A stretch of 64,000 nucleotides of DNA from Gonium pectorale (taxonomy: Eukaryota; Chlorophyta; Chlorophyceae; Chlamydomonadales; Volvocaceae): assembly GCA_001584585.1 (NCBI GenBank), contig LSYV01000006.1, positions 2,262,615 through 2,326,614 of the forward strand, read 5' to 3'. Positions 1 to 12,000 of the stretch are shown piece after piece; position 1 is the first letter of the stretch, and every line of letters starts with the position of its first letter. The notes beneath the pieces were generated by a model. The model saw only the letters and a program-made list of their open reading frames with translations, did not search any database and was not told the origin of the DNA. Made by a program: the position numbers and the translations under genes.

Positions 1-876
1 AACTGGCAAGCAGAGCGACGCGTACCAACTCGGGCTCCAGGGGTAGGATCACTACCAACTGCGTATTACAAGCTTATGGCCAGGGTCCGGTGAACCAGGG
101 CGGTAGACCCGAGATATGCTGCTGATGACAACAGGTTAGCTGCACCATACTCAGAACGACCAGAGATGACCACGAGGCGAGCGACCACTTCCTTAGCGCG
201 GGCTCTGGAACCTCACAATAGCTGACAGCGATACCGGATGGGCAGACCACTCGACGGTATGACGCTTCTCTACAGCGTATCGAATCTACTCAGGCAATAC
301 TAAGATGGTCGAGCAGCCAGCACTCTGACAGCCCCCGGACCTGCGGCACCACGCAGGTCCGCGGCCTACAACCCGGCGCCAACCATAGGGCCTCTGCACG
401 GCACTGGATAAGGCAATGCGCAGCTAACACCACGACATAAGCACAGTACACGTCTCCACGATATACTAACGGTAACTCAGTAGCAGGCAGATGCTTACTC
501 AGAATCAGGCCACGGCAACCACCAACTGACACGGCGTGCCAAACCCAGGGCAACCCGATGGGCTAATTGAATCCTCGGAACGTACTACGTCACGGAACCT
601 AGTATCTCCCGACACGGGTGCGGCTGCACGTGGATAGGTGGACTATCTGTCCGGATGGAATGGATCGGTCCACGGCCTACAAAAGTAAGCGGAGCTGCGT
701 GCACCAGGCATCAACAGCCCAGCGTGCTCAATGCCCCCCTCTCTCCTGGGATCCCCCCATCCTGGCTGAATTCTTCCAGATTCCGGTCTGGCTCGCTTGC
801 TGTCCAATTTATCCAGATCCCGTATGGATCCCGTGTGCGTTCGGAGTCAGATCCGAGGCCCTGCGACGAGCGCAGC

Positions 877-956
877 TGGCCAAGGTCCAGAAAGCCTGGT
901 GGTTGCGGCCGCCCAGCTTGTAGTTGTGGCCGCCCAGGCTTTCCGGACCTTGGCCA
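877..956. repeat. Inverted repeat (hairpin), 23-bp arms
   Basis: Arm 877-899 and arm 934-956 are reverse complements over 23 bp with a single mismatch, separated by a 34-bp spacer. The spacer contains two near copies of TTGnGGCCGCCCAG. It could be a hairpin RNA precursor, the end of a small foldback transposon, or a chance GC-rich structure. No transposase gene or target-site duplication was recognised nearby. Confidence 0.7.
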
Positions 957-1074
957 GCAGGACGGACGGCAGGAGGGCGTGCCATCGGTCCCACCCGTCT
1001 CCCCGCTCCACCCGCCACGCCCCGGTCCACCCCCGGCCCCTTCCAAGGGGCCGCCTGCCGTAAGCCCAGGAGCT

Positions 1075-1230
1075 ACCGAGGGTGGGCACCTGGGGGGGTG
1101 CCAGAGCTAACTTGCCAGTGCCCACACGGGTACTGGGGGTTCAGTCGTTCAGAGGAATGATTTCGTACGTGCCCACCCTCCGGCCCCAAATTGTTTTTGT
1201 AATGCCCACTTGGGCACTAGTGCCCACCTC
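1075..1230. repeat. Cluster of GTGCCCA/TGGGCAC motifs with a 16-bp perfect palindrome
   Basis: The heptamer GTGCCCA or its reverse complement recurs several times here. The region includes a perfect 16-bp palindrome at 1211-1226 (TGGGCACTAGTGCCCA) and an inverted pair formed by GGGTGGGCAC near 1080 and GTGCCCACCC near 1170. It may be part of a small repetitive element or a binding-site array. No function can be assigned. Confidence 0.5.
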
Positions 1231-3062
1231 CCGAAGCAGTGACGCCAAAACTTGACAGTGATAGCAGTGATGCCCTCTCCCCTGCCTCTTCCTCTGCAGA
1301 TTTCTCTACTTTCTGTGACCTGTTTTCGATTCTACGAAGTGGCTGTTTGAGAAGCTGATGGGCAGACCGTAGCTTCCCTTGGTGGTCACTTTATACTCAG
1401 TAACCACAAAGTAGTAAAGCAGCAGAGCAAGAGGGGAGAGAGACCCTCCCAATCCCAGTCGTACGGAAGCCATTACGGCCGACGTACGTGCCCGTTCCTG
1501 CTTGCGGGGTCCAACCCAAAGTTCGCATCGCCGCTCCATGTCAGACCTGTCAGACAGGGTTACAGCGCAAACGAAACAAACAAAACAAGGGATAGCAGGA
1601 CGCGCCCACACTCAATTATTGACCTTTGGCTGGCGAAGTTCGCGCCAGAGCCCATCGACATTATTTAGCGCACGCCTTTGGCAATCATCAACACTGATTA
1701 TTAGCTTGAATTGACAAACACATTAACAAAGCCAACGCCGAGCGAGGCTCGAGCAGGCCACGGCGATGACGGCTACGCACTACCTGGCACTCCAAAGGGC
1801 ACCACCCACGCGAACCCGCGCCCTTCACGCACGTACACAGGCGACACGGGCGGCCCCTTCAAACCGCTACTTGAGGCTTCGACCCAACGAAATGAAGCGC
1901 AATAGGTTGCACCGCTGCGCCCTGCCGACACCCGCACCCGCACCGGCACCGGCTGCAGCGCAGGGGAATCGTAAGTGATGGGTGCGGCGACGCCCCCCGC
2001 AGCATGCCGAACAAGCATAGCGCAAATTGCTGCACCGCCGTACACACATGCAGAGCGGGCGCAGCCAGCCCGTGACGCGCCTTCACCAAACAGCCGCAAA
2101 CAGGCTGGACATGAATCGGCTGGTGCGCCGGAGCAACGCCGGCCCGGCATCTCCCGAGAGCCAAGCTCCTCCTCTCCTGCCTTTAATAAACCATAGACCT
2201 CTCGCGGTATACGTTGGGTACCCAAGAGCAACACCCCCCAATTAAAGCGCGCCAGCAGACGGCGTCATCCTAGCCTGAAATTGCCGCAACAGAGAGCGGG
2301 CGTCATGAAAGCGTTTTTCCTATTCACGTGACCCGCCGATGCCCCTCTCCCCGGGCACAACTGCATGGCGGCGTGCGCCAATGTGCCTACGCGAGCGCCG
2401 ACGCCGCATATGCAGCCAGCGAGCGAACGTGGTTAGCCCCAACACGCACGCACACCGCGGTGTGTTGGCAGCTGCAAATGGCAGGTGTGTGTGCACGCGT
2501 CCCATGCTGCGCCGCACAGTGGGCACATCACGCCACACATGGGCAGGCAGCGCCCAGCGACTGACTGCGCGCAGGCGCGTTGAGAAGCATGCAGCCCCCA
2601 ACAGCGCGTCGCATAAAACATTTACCCGCACCGTACAACCGCCGCGAAAGGAGCTCGACGGTCCGACCGCACACAACCGACCTCCCCTCCGGTCTGCACG
2701 CAACTCCCCCCTACAGTCCATTCGCTGCTTGCATAAATCCGATCGGAGGCTCTGCGTATCCGCACGGAGGCCGTCCTACCGGGCCCGCATGGGCCCGGGC
2801 CCCTTCCCCCCCGTACAATGGTCCCCGCAGCCCACAGCACAACTGGTGTGACGGCTACATACAGTTCTTAGAGCTCCCTGCCTTTCCCGGGGTATCATGA
2901 CCCCTTTCCTTCGGCGAACATCTTCCCAGCACGCCCTTCGCCGCCCACCCACCAACGTCCGGCCCCACAACCGCACCCACCAGCGACCATCACCAGCCGC
3001 CCCATGGGGCGATGTGACACAACGCACAGCGGAGCCGAACGTGAGCTTCCCCACCCCACCCC

Positions 3063-6000
3063 TCACGCCCCCATAAACAGCGCCTGCGCCGCGAGCCGCA
3101 GCTTGAGCCGCGCGCCCACGCTGGTGGCGCCCAGCTCACGCATCGCCCCGTCGTCAAGGTAAGGCAGCAGGCCGGGGGAGATGTCCTCCGCCTCAAAGCG
3201 CGGGGCCAGGCTGGACAACCCCAGCTCCTCCAGCACCGCGCGCATGTCGCCACCGGCCGCTCGAACTGCGGGTTGCCGGCGTTGGGGTGGGCACAGGGGA
3301 AGCAGTTGGTGGCGGCGGTGGTGGTGGTGGCGGTAGTGGGGCTGGCAGACTCTCATAGCTGCGCACAACCGGTCGGGGAGGGGGGGGGCAGCCGCGCGTG
3401 CCGGTGAGGCGGTGTCAGGGTGCAACACAAGGTGCCACGAGGAGGGCGGCCTCTCCGCCGCCTGCCCGCACTTACGCGACGCAATGTTAGGCAGCCGCAT
3501 GCCCACGCCCAGGGGCATTGCCACGCGCGGCGCCAGCGCGCCGCCTCCGCCCATGCCGCCAAACATGCTGCCGGAGCCGTGTGCGGCGGCCGCGGCAGAG
3601 GCGAAGCCCGCCTCGCTGCCGGACGCCATGGACGCCGTCTCCACGCGCGGCTCGGGCGCCGGCGTGCGCGAGCGGGCCCGGTCTGCGGCCTAAGAGGGAG
3701 CGACGGAGCCAGCCGGGGACAGCGTTGCGTTGCCAGCCGGAATGTCACTGGGCTGGAAGCCCCGTCTCCGCGGCGCGGCGATGACATTAGGGGCAGAGTG
3801 AGAGGAGGGAACGCCGGTACAGGATGCGAACATGGACGGAAAACCACCACCCCCAACAGCGCCCCTCACGTCTCCGTGGGCCGTAGCCCCGCAACCCCGC
3901 CCCAGGCTCCCGCCGTGACCCGCTCACCTCGTGGTTGGCCGTCGCCAGCGCGGCGTGTGTGGCGACCAGCCTCTGCTCCATCTCCGCGAGGGCGGCCTGG
4001 GGGTGGGGGCGGCACGCGAGTGCTCTCAACGGTCACTGCCTCCCTCCTCTCCCTCCAGCCCACAAGCAGCTCCCAGAGTGTATGCACGACGGGCGGCTTC
4101 GCATGAGGCGAAAAGCACAGACCGCGGATCCGGTCATCGCTCTCATCGCAGAGCGGCCCAGACGCAGCCACCCCAGGGCGCTGACGGCCGTGCCCACGCG
4201 CCACGGGCCGGACCCCGCGCCGCCTTACCTCCAGGCCGCTGCGCTCCCGCGCCGCCTCCGCGAGCTGACTCTCGAGCGTAGCCACCTGGGTCTGGAGGGA
4301 GGGGGGCGGCGAGGGAGGGAGGGGGGATCGAGGTGGGGGCCAAAGGAGCGAGAAACATGGCGGGGGGCGGGCGGATGACCCTTCACGGAGAAAGCGCCTT
4401 TCACACCACCCTGTTACTGCCTTTACCACCCACCCCAGGCGTTAACCACCCAACCTAGGGACATTAGGATGCCCCCCACTGGCCACCATGGCACCCCCGC
4501 GTCTCCTGCAGCGCTGCCCCATTGATGGCCGCCGCCGGCCCTCCCAGCCGCAGCTCCCTGGGCTCAGTCCGGCCCCCGCCCCCGGCCCCCGGCCCCTGCC
4601 CCCGCCCCCTCGCCCCCGCCCCCCGCCCCCTGCCCCCGCCCCCGGCCCCCGGCCCACCTTGAGCGCCTGTGCGCCCGCTGCCGCCGCCTCGGCCTGCTGC
4701 GTGGCGGCGGCGCTGCAGCCGTTTTTAGCGATTAGCTGCTCCTCCAGATCGTCCACCAGGTCCTGACGCCGGCAAGGGGACGGGGCCGGGAGCAGGCGGG
4801 GAGGGGCAGGCGGGGATAAGGAGCGGGGCAGGGGTGGGCGGGATCGGACGTCCAGGCAGGACAGCTCTTACGCGAGTTGCCGAGCGGGAAAACGGGAGAA
4901 CGCGGGCCTTTGCACATTCCGCGCACCGCCCCGCGATGAAGGCTGATGCCTTCTCACTCCATCTCACTCTCTCTCACTCCCTCTCAGGGGCTCAGGGTCA
5001 GGTGCCGACGCCGGTGGCACACGAAGGGGGCTGGGCGGCCATAGCGACACGGGCTCCCCAACCCACCTGCAGCCGGGCCGCCTCGTTCGACACCTCCTCC
5101 AGCTGCTTCTCGAGCGCCTCGTACTCCCGGGTCAGACGGGCAATCTCGGCGGCGGCAGCCGCCGGGTCGCCGCCAGCAGCGGCGCCGCCGGCGGCGGACG
5201 AACCGGCGCCCGCAGCCGCCGGGTCGGACGGCGCCCCCCCGGCGTGCTTCTGGGAAGCCTCGGGCCCGCCCGACGCAATGTCCACCAGGAAGCCTGGGTT
5301 GGTCTGGCGAGGGTGGCGAGGGTGGCGGAGACAGAGGGTATAGAGCGTTCTTGCTAGAGGAGCTTGGGGCGGGGTGTGGTGGGGGGGCGACGGGGCGGGT
5401 GGCGGGAACGCCACGTCCGGGTGGAAGCACCACGGGGCGGCAGCGCGAGACGCCCACCGCCGGCGCAGCGCACGACAGCGACCAACTCTTACACCCCTCC
5501 TGCACGGCACAACCCCCTTCCTGCTGCCCTCCTTCTCCCGTGCCTTCCCAGACCCACCTCCCCACTCCCGCCCCCCTACATGATAACGCTCCTCCCAGCC
5601 GGTCCCGCTCCATCCCCTACCCTCTCCCTCTCCCGCCCCCACCCCCTTCGCCCCACCTGCGCCATGGCCAGCAGCGCCAGCTGGATGGGCCGCATGCGCC
5701 GCGCCTCCGTGTTGATGCCCTCGTGCACGCCCAGCTTGCCCTTGCCCCAGCGCGCCGTGTTGTCCGAGGTGGCCACGATGCCGCCCGCCTCCCAGCTGCC
5801 CACCTTCATGAGGTAGGTTGAGGTGCTGCCGCTGTTCATGTGACCGGCGGCAACAAAGTGCTCGCGCTCCGTGCCTGTTGGGAGGTGGGAGGGAGGACGG
5901 CCGGGTGGGGTAGCTCAGTCCCCGAAGGAGTCAGAATAAGAGAAGGCGTGCTCACAAGAGAAGCCTGAGGCGCATGCCGTCCCGGACCACCGAGGCTGAG

Positions 6001-9000
6001 GGGGGGGAACAGCGCGAATGGAGAGGGGGTTTGTGGTGGAGCGCGCGGGTTCGGGACGCGGCGATGGCGGCACTCGGGACGGATCGGGCGTTGGGGGGGG
6101 GTTGACATGGGATCCCGTTCGGGCGACGAGCTGCGACGCGCAGCCCCGCAGCCCCCTCGCTCCCCCTCCCCGTCCCCCGCTCCCCCATCAACCCGTCCGC
6201 CTGACCCTTGCCCCCTCCCCCTCCCCGCCCATCACCCCCTCCCCGCGCTCACCCACGGCCTCCACTACCCGCGCGGACACGTGCACGCAGTTGGCTGGGC
6301 AGGTGGCCGCCAGCATGTGCACCTCGGCGGGCAGCTGGCCCGTGAAGTAGAGCGTGGGGTGGTTGTGGCCCACCAGCACGCCCTGCACACGACGGGACGG
6401 GATGGGACGGAGGGGCGGGGCGGGGCGGGGCGGGGCGAGACGGTTGCGTTGCCGCATCGCGCTGCGTTCACGGGGGTTCGCACCAGGAAGCCAAGATGGC
6501 GCGATGGCCTGGACCCACACGAGGAAAGAAGAGCGGACAGTCAACCGGGCAGGCGGCGGGCGCGACGCCTCCGGCCCCCGCCTACACCTCCGCCGCACCT
6601 GCGCGGGCCCGGTGTGGATGCCGATGGACAGCGCCATCTTGAGCCGCCGGCCGCCCAGCGTGAACGTGTCTGCGGCGGCGATGAGCGAGCGCGCCAGGCC
6701 CAGCGCGTGCAGCACCTGGTCGCCCAGGTTGTCCAGGCCTGGGGCAGGGGGGTGAGGGGTTAACAAAAATGTGGGCAAGATAAGCAGTGGCCGAAGGAGG
6801 GGGAGACCAGTGAGAGTCGGGCCCGTGAGCAGCCTGCCCGCAGGCAACCGGAAGACCGAGAGAGGAAGGCAGCACCGAGTGCCAAGAGAGCTATAACATT
6901 CTCAGAGGGAGGTGACGTGCCAAGCCGCGGTTGGGCCCCTCCCCGCACCGCGCACCCCCTCCCTCCTCTTCCGGCCCCACCGCTGACGATGATAAATGAG
7001 TCGTCCACGCCCTCCAGCAGGAAGCAGCCGTGCTGCTCCAGCAGCGTGTCCAGGTCGTGGAACAGCTGCGCCAGCGCCACCAGCAGCTCCGAGGCGGGCA
7101 CCGACGACAGCAGGTCGCCCAGCTGCGGGATGGACACCTCCAGCAGAGTCAGCTGGTCAAACATCTGCGCGGGCGAAGGGGGGGGGCGGCAAGGGACGGC
7201 GGGCACATTGGGGTGGTGGTGGCATCAGCGGCTGGTGGTGAGGTGGAGGCCGAATGGAGGCAGCAACATGAGCCTGGGGGGCAGACAGGGGCGCTGCGCT
7301 CGAGGGGGCTTCACCCTCGGGAGTCGCACAAAACCACACGGGCACATGCCACGGAACGCGTCCGGCCACCCGCCCGGTTCTTCCTCCCGCTAGCTCGCAA
7401 CGCGCACCTGCAGCGTGGTGCTGGTGGTGCCGGCCTCGATGCCCTTTGCGACGCGCGGCGGCAGCGAGGTGAAGCGCGCGGGGCCGGTCAGGAAGGGCGC
7501 CAGGTCGAGCGCGCCCCCGGCGCCGCCGCGCAGCAGCACCCTGCTGGGCAGCACCTCGCCGGGTATGGCACCCGCGATCTCGCCCGCCTGGTACACGGTG
7601 TCGCGGAAGCGCAGGTGCGCGGCGATGCGGGCCAGGATCTCCTGCGGGCGCGGAGCGGGGGGGGGGGTGCGGAGGAGGGTGTGGACATCAGCGGGCTGGG
7701 AGCCAGCTGCATTCGTCCCGTCAAGCGACCAAGCCGGGGAGGGGGGTTACTCAGTCACGGGCAAGCTGAGCATGACCGACGGGTGGGGCTGGTGGGCGGG
7801 GGTTGGAAAGCAAGGCCGAGGGTTTAGGGGTGAGTGGTGTGTAGGACGACTGGACGAGGGACGGTTAGGGCAAGGGCCAAGCACCAGACAGCCCCTCGCC
7901 AACTCCGCCCCACTCCCGAGCTCCGTCCGTTGTGGGCTAACCGCCCTCTCCAAACCGCTCCGTTGTGGGCTCCCCTCAGCCGCCAACACCCCAACCGTCC
8001 GGTCGTAGGCTCCCAGGCAGCCGCACCTGCCGCCCAAACGGCTTGACCACGTAGTCGTTGCTGCCCGCCGCCAGCCCCTCCACGATGTGCTCCTCCTTGC
8101 TCTTGGCCGAGATCATGATGACGGGGATGCACGACAGCGGGTACATCTCCCGCAGCTTGCGGCACACCTCGTAGCCGCTCATGCCCGGCATCATCACGTC
8201 CAGAAGGATCACGTCCGGCAGCCGCTCCTCCTCCGTAAGCACCTGCAGCGCCTCCTGGCCATCCATGGCCTGGCGGGGGGGAGGCGGGGGGGGGCGGAAG
8301 TGGGGTGGGAATGGCGCGTGAGTGTGCGGGTAGGGGACAGCAGGGGACGTGGAGCAAGCAGTGCCCAGCTTCACGCCGCTGCGCGGCCTCTGATGGGTCC
8401 AGCCTCCTAATATGTCGCATCTCTTCCGCCAGCCCCAGCTGCAGAGGATGCCACGAGCCCCTCACCCCCTTCCCCGCTCCCACACACCCTTAAACCCCAC
8501 GCACCCCCCTCTTGTCCTTCTTCCGACACGGCCCCCCGCCTCACCTGCAGTATCTCGTAGCCGACCGGCGCCAGCAGGTTCTGGATGACCAGCTGGTTGA
8601 CCGGGTCGTCGTCCACCGACAACACCCGCACCTTGGTGCCCTTGGTGCGGAACGAGGACTTGCGCTTCAGGGCGCCCTGCCGGGGGAGGAAGGTGGGGGG
8701 CAACATGGGGGTTGGCGGGCGGGCGGGCGGCGGGGGCAGTACCGAGGCCCACGTCAAGACGGGATAAGAAACTAGACACCTGAACAACGTGTTGACTGGA
8801 GGGGCTTCCGGCTCGTCGCCTTCCGACCTACCATCCAGACGGAAGGGGGGGAGTTCAAGCTACAAACCCCTCGAACATTACCGGCTTAGGATTAAGACGG
8901 AAACCCTTAGGCACCAGGTGAAGCCAGGTGCGGGAGTGGCAGTGGGCGCAGGCTCGCCGAAGCGCGAATTGAAGAGGGGGGTGAACTGGAGCCGGCGAGC

Positions 9001-12000
9001 CGAGGCGGTGAGGGGTGTACACGATGCAAGGGGTGGGACGGCTCCCCACCGGCGGGCCCCGGTGTTACGAAAGAGAGCCTGCGATCAATCAGGCCCCACA
9101 GGCACAGCTTCATCAACCCCCCTTCCCAGCCCGCTCCCGCCAGTACTGGCCCCGGCTTCCGTCTCCTGGGCCAGAGGGAGGAGCCTGGAGCCCCCAAAGG
9201 CCGGCCCAAGGCTCCCCCCGGCGCACCTTCATCAGCGCCGCCGCATCGTTGAGGCTCATGGGGCCGCTGACCTGCGGTCCGGGCAGGGCCGGTGCGGTGC
9301 GGGGCTGTGGCTGCTGCGTCCGGAGCGGGGGAAGGGCCACTGCCCGAGGACGTGGGGTGGCGCTTGCTGATAGCCTTGAGATGGCCCTCGGGGTGGCACC
9401 TGCCAGCCGGCAGCAGCGGCAGCAGCAGGCGCCCAACCGAGCCACCCCCACTTCCAGCGCCAACCCAGCCCGCACTGAGCCCAGCCAGCTACACAGCTCC
9501 GCGAGGAGATCTAGGGAGCAGAGCCCATTGGCGCCCACATACACACCCGGGGCCCCGCGCACCCGCCTGCCTGCCTGCCTGCCTACCCAGCCGCCACCCC
9601 GGTCGATCGGCCCCACCTGCGGCCCCTTGGTGAAGCTGGCCGGCCCGTGCGGGTGCGCACCCTCGCGGCTCTTCCGCGACGTCTGCTGCTGCTGCTGCTG
9701 ATCCAAGGACGCGCCGTGCCTCTCCCGCTCCTCCGCCCCCTGCGCCATTCCGCTGCCGGACGTCGCGCCGCCGCCGCCGCCGCCCCCGCCGCCGCCCTGC
9801 ATGGCGGCGCGCGCCGCCGTCACCGCCCCCAGCTGCGAGCCCGAGACGACCGCCCCCAGCATGCTCTTGCCCGTCTCGCTGGGCGTCTTCTTGTGGCCGC
9901 CCAGCATCTTGTCCGTGAACGAGCCGCGGCGCGAGGGAGCGCGGCGCGGCGCAGGGTGCTGGTGCCCGGTGCTGGCGCCCGGCCCGCCACGCACGGCCGT
10001 GAGCTGCGAGTGCTCGCCCACTGAGCTGGGCGCCGCGTCGGAGGGCGAGCCGCCCTGGCCCTCCGTGGAGTGCTCCGAGTGGATCTGCGGTGCGGTCCGG
10101 TGCGGGAGGGGTGCGAGGGCGGTGAGGTGAGGGCGGCGAGGTGAGGGCGGCGATTGGCCCGGCATCGCCCAGCCGGCTGCGGTCAGACAGGCAGGCAGGC
10201 GAATGGGCAACCCGAGGCCCGAGCCCCTGTCCAGGCCGCGCCTGTGTCAAGGCCGTGTCTGTGTCCGTATGTCTTATATGCCCGACCGCCCGGCCGTGCC
10301 TGTGTGTTACTGAAGTCCGGGGTATGTGCATATCGAGCCCCCTGGGCCCCTAGCGCCACGCCAACCCACCTTGAGCGTGAAGAAGAACGTGGTCCCGGCG
10401 TTCTCCTTGGAGCGCACGCCGATGCGGCCGCCGTGCGCCTCCACCAGCTGCTTCACCAGGTTGAGCCCCAGACCCGTGCCGCCGTACTTGCGGGTGACCG
10501 ACATGTCCACCTGACAGCACGCACACGTACGACGTACGACCACACCGAGCAGCTCATGTTTGGTGGTGTGCTGTACGCGACACCAGACAGACGGGGGCAG
10601 CATCCCCCGCAGCAGCGCAAGGACAAGCAACCGCTCGGGCCGGGGCGTGGCCGTGGCAAGAGCGTGGCCGTGGCCGGGGCGTGGACAGACATCGTCCGCA
10701 AACGCAGGACCCCGTCGCCCCCTGCCCTGCCTCCGTGCCTCTGGGCACCAGAAGAGGGACCGCGCCACGCCGTCCCCCGAGTCCACCTGCCCGGCCGCTC
10801 AGACAGCACCGCCCCAGCCCCTACCCCACCTGCTCGAAGGCCATGAAGATCTGGTCGAACTTGTCCTCGGGGATGCCGATGCCCGTGTCCGTGACCGCCA
10901 CCTCCACCTCGTCGTCCTTGACCGTAGCGCTGATGGCGATGTGGCCGCTGTGCGTGAACTTGCAGCTGTTGCCAATCAGGTTGTGAAACACCTGGCGGGC
11001 GGGAGATGGGGGTGGGGGGGGGGGCGGGGCGGGCATCGCGATGGTGACGCTTGGAGCTCGGCAGCGGCGTAAGGGTGCCCGCGCCCCGGGCGAAGGCGAC
11101 CAAGACGTTCGGTCTCGGCCGGAGGCCCCAGGGCGGAGTGCGTGGAGCGTCACAAGTCCCCGGGTAGAGGGAGTTGAAGGGAAAGGAGAATGAACAACGA
11201 AGACCTGGGCGCCAGCAGCGTAAGCCCAGTCCGGGTAGAGGGAGGGGGAGAGGTTCAGGTAGAAGAGCGCGGGGGAGGGCACGTGCAGCACTCGTCGCCC
11301 TGCGCCCCCGCCCGCCGCGGCGCCCCTCCCTTCCCGCCCCAGCTGGCGTTCAGTCTTCTCCTATCCGACACTGTTTCCTTCAAAACTACCCTACCACCCC
11401 CTCTGCCCCCCTCCCCCCCCCCGCGGCCCCTCCCCCCCCTGCGGCCCTCCCACCCCACCTGAATGATGCGGCCCGTGTCTCCCAGCACGAAGGGCACGTT
11501 CTCGCGCAGGTCGTTGACCAACTTGACGCCGCGCTTGGCCAGCGGCTGGCACAGGTCGATCACGTCATCCACCACCCGCTTCAGGTTCACCTTCTCGTGC
11601 TTGATCGTGAGCTTGCCCTGAGAGGGTGTGGGGGTAGAGGGTTGGAAGGCATTCTCAGTAGAGAAGCCCTGGGGCGCATACATCTCCCGACCATTGAAAA
11701 CTGGCTGAGCGCTGCGGGTGGAAGGGTGGGGGGGTGGGTGTGGGGAGGCGGCGCAGAGGGGAACACAAGAGGGGGCGGGGGAGGGCAGAGGCGGAATGAG
11801 ATGCGGTGCTGTTGCCGGGTGGGAGTCCGCGTGGTTCGTACTGTCTTGGGGCAACGCACAGCACAGCACATTGCCCAGATGGCGCGAGCTGGTAGCCGCG
11901 CGCCGGGAACCGGGGCCGCTCCGCACGCAGGGCGCGGCACCTTGCGCGCCTTTCGGGGCGAGGGTGGATTTGGATGTGGGAGATGGGGGCCGCCGCACCG

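Larger units (their letters stand above)
1..3062. other. Intergenic stretch without a recognised gene
   Basis: I see no convincing coding exon here. Open frames are short, overlap in several frames, and show no family resemblance or consistent splice phasing. The region begins with moderate GC and becomes very GC-rich after about 900, approaching the 3' end of the opsin gene. It holds the hairpin at 877-956 and the GTGCCCA-rich palindrome cluster at 1075-1230, both listed separately. The last few hundred bases should include the 3' UTR of the opsin gene on the minus strand, but I found no clear TGTAA signal just after its stop. Confidence 0.6.

Noticed and set aside
9113..10210. 365-codon minus-strand open frame taken as a single exon
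   Set aside because: It runs through introns on both sides of exon 10084-9617; splice sites and domain fit favour the shorter exon.
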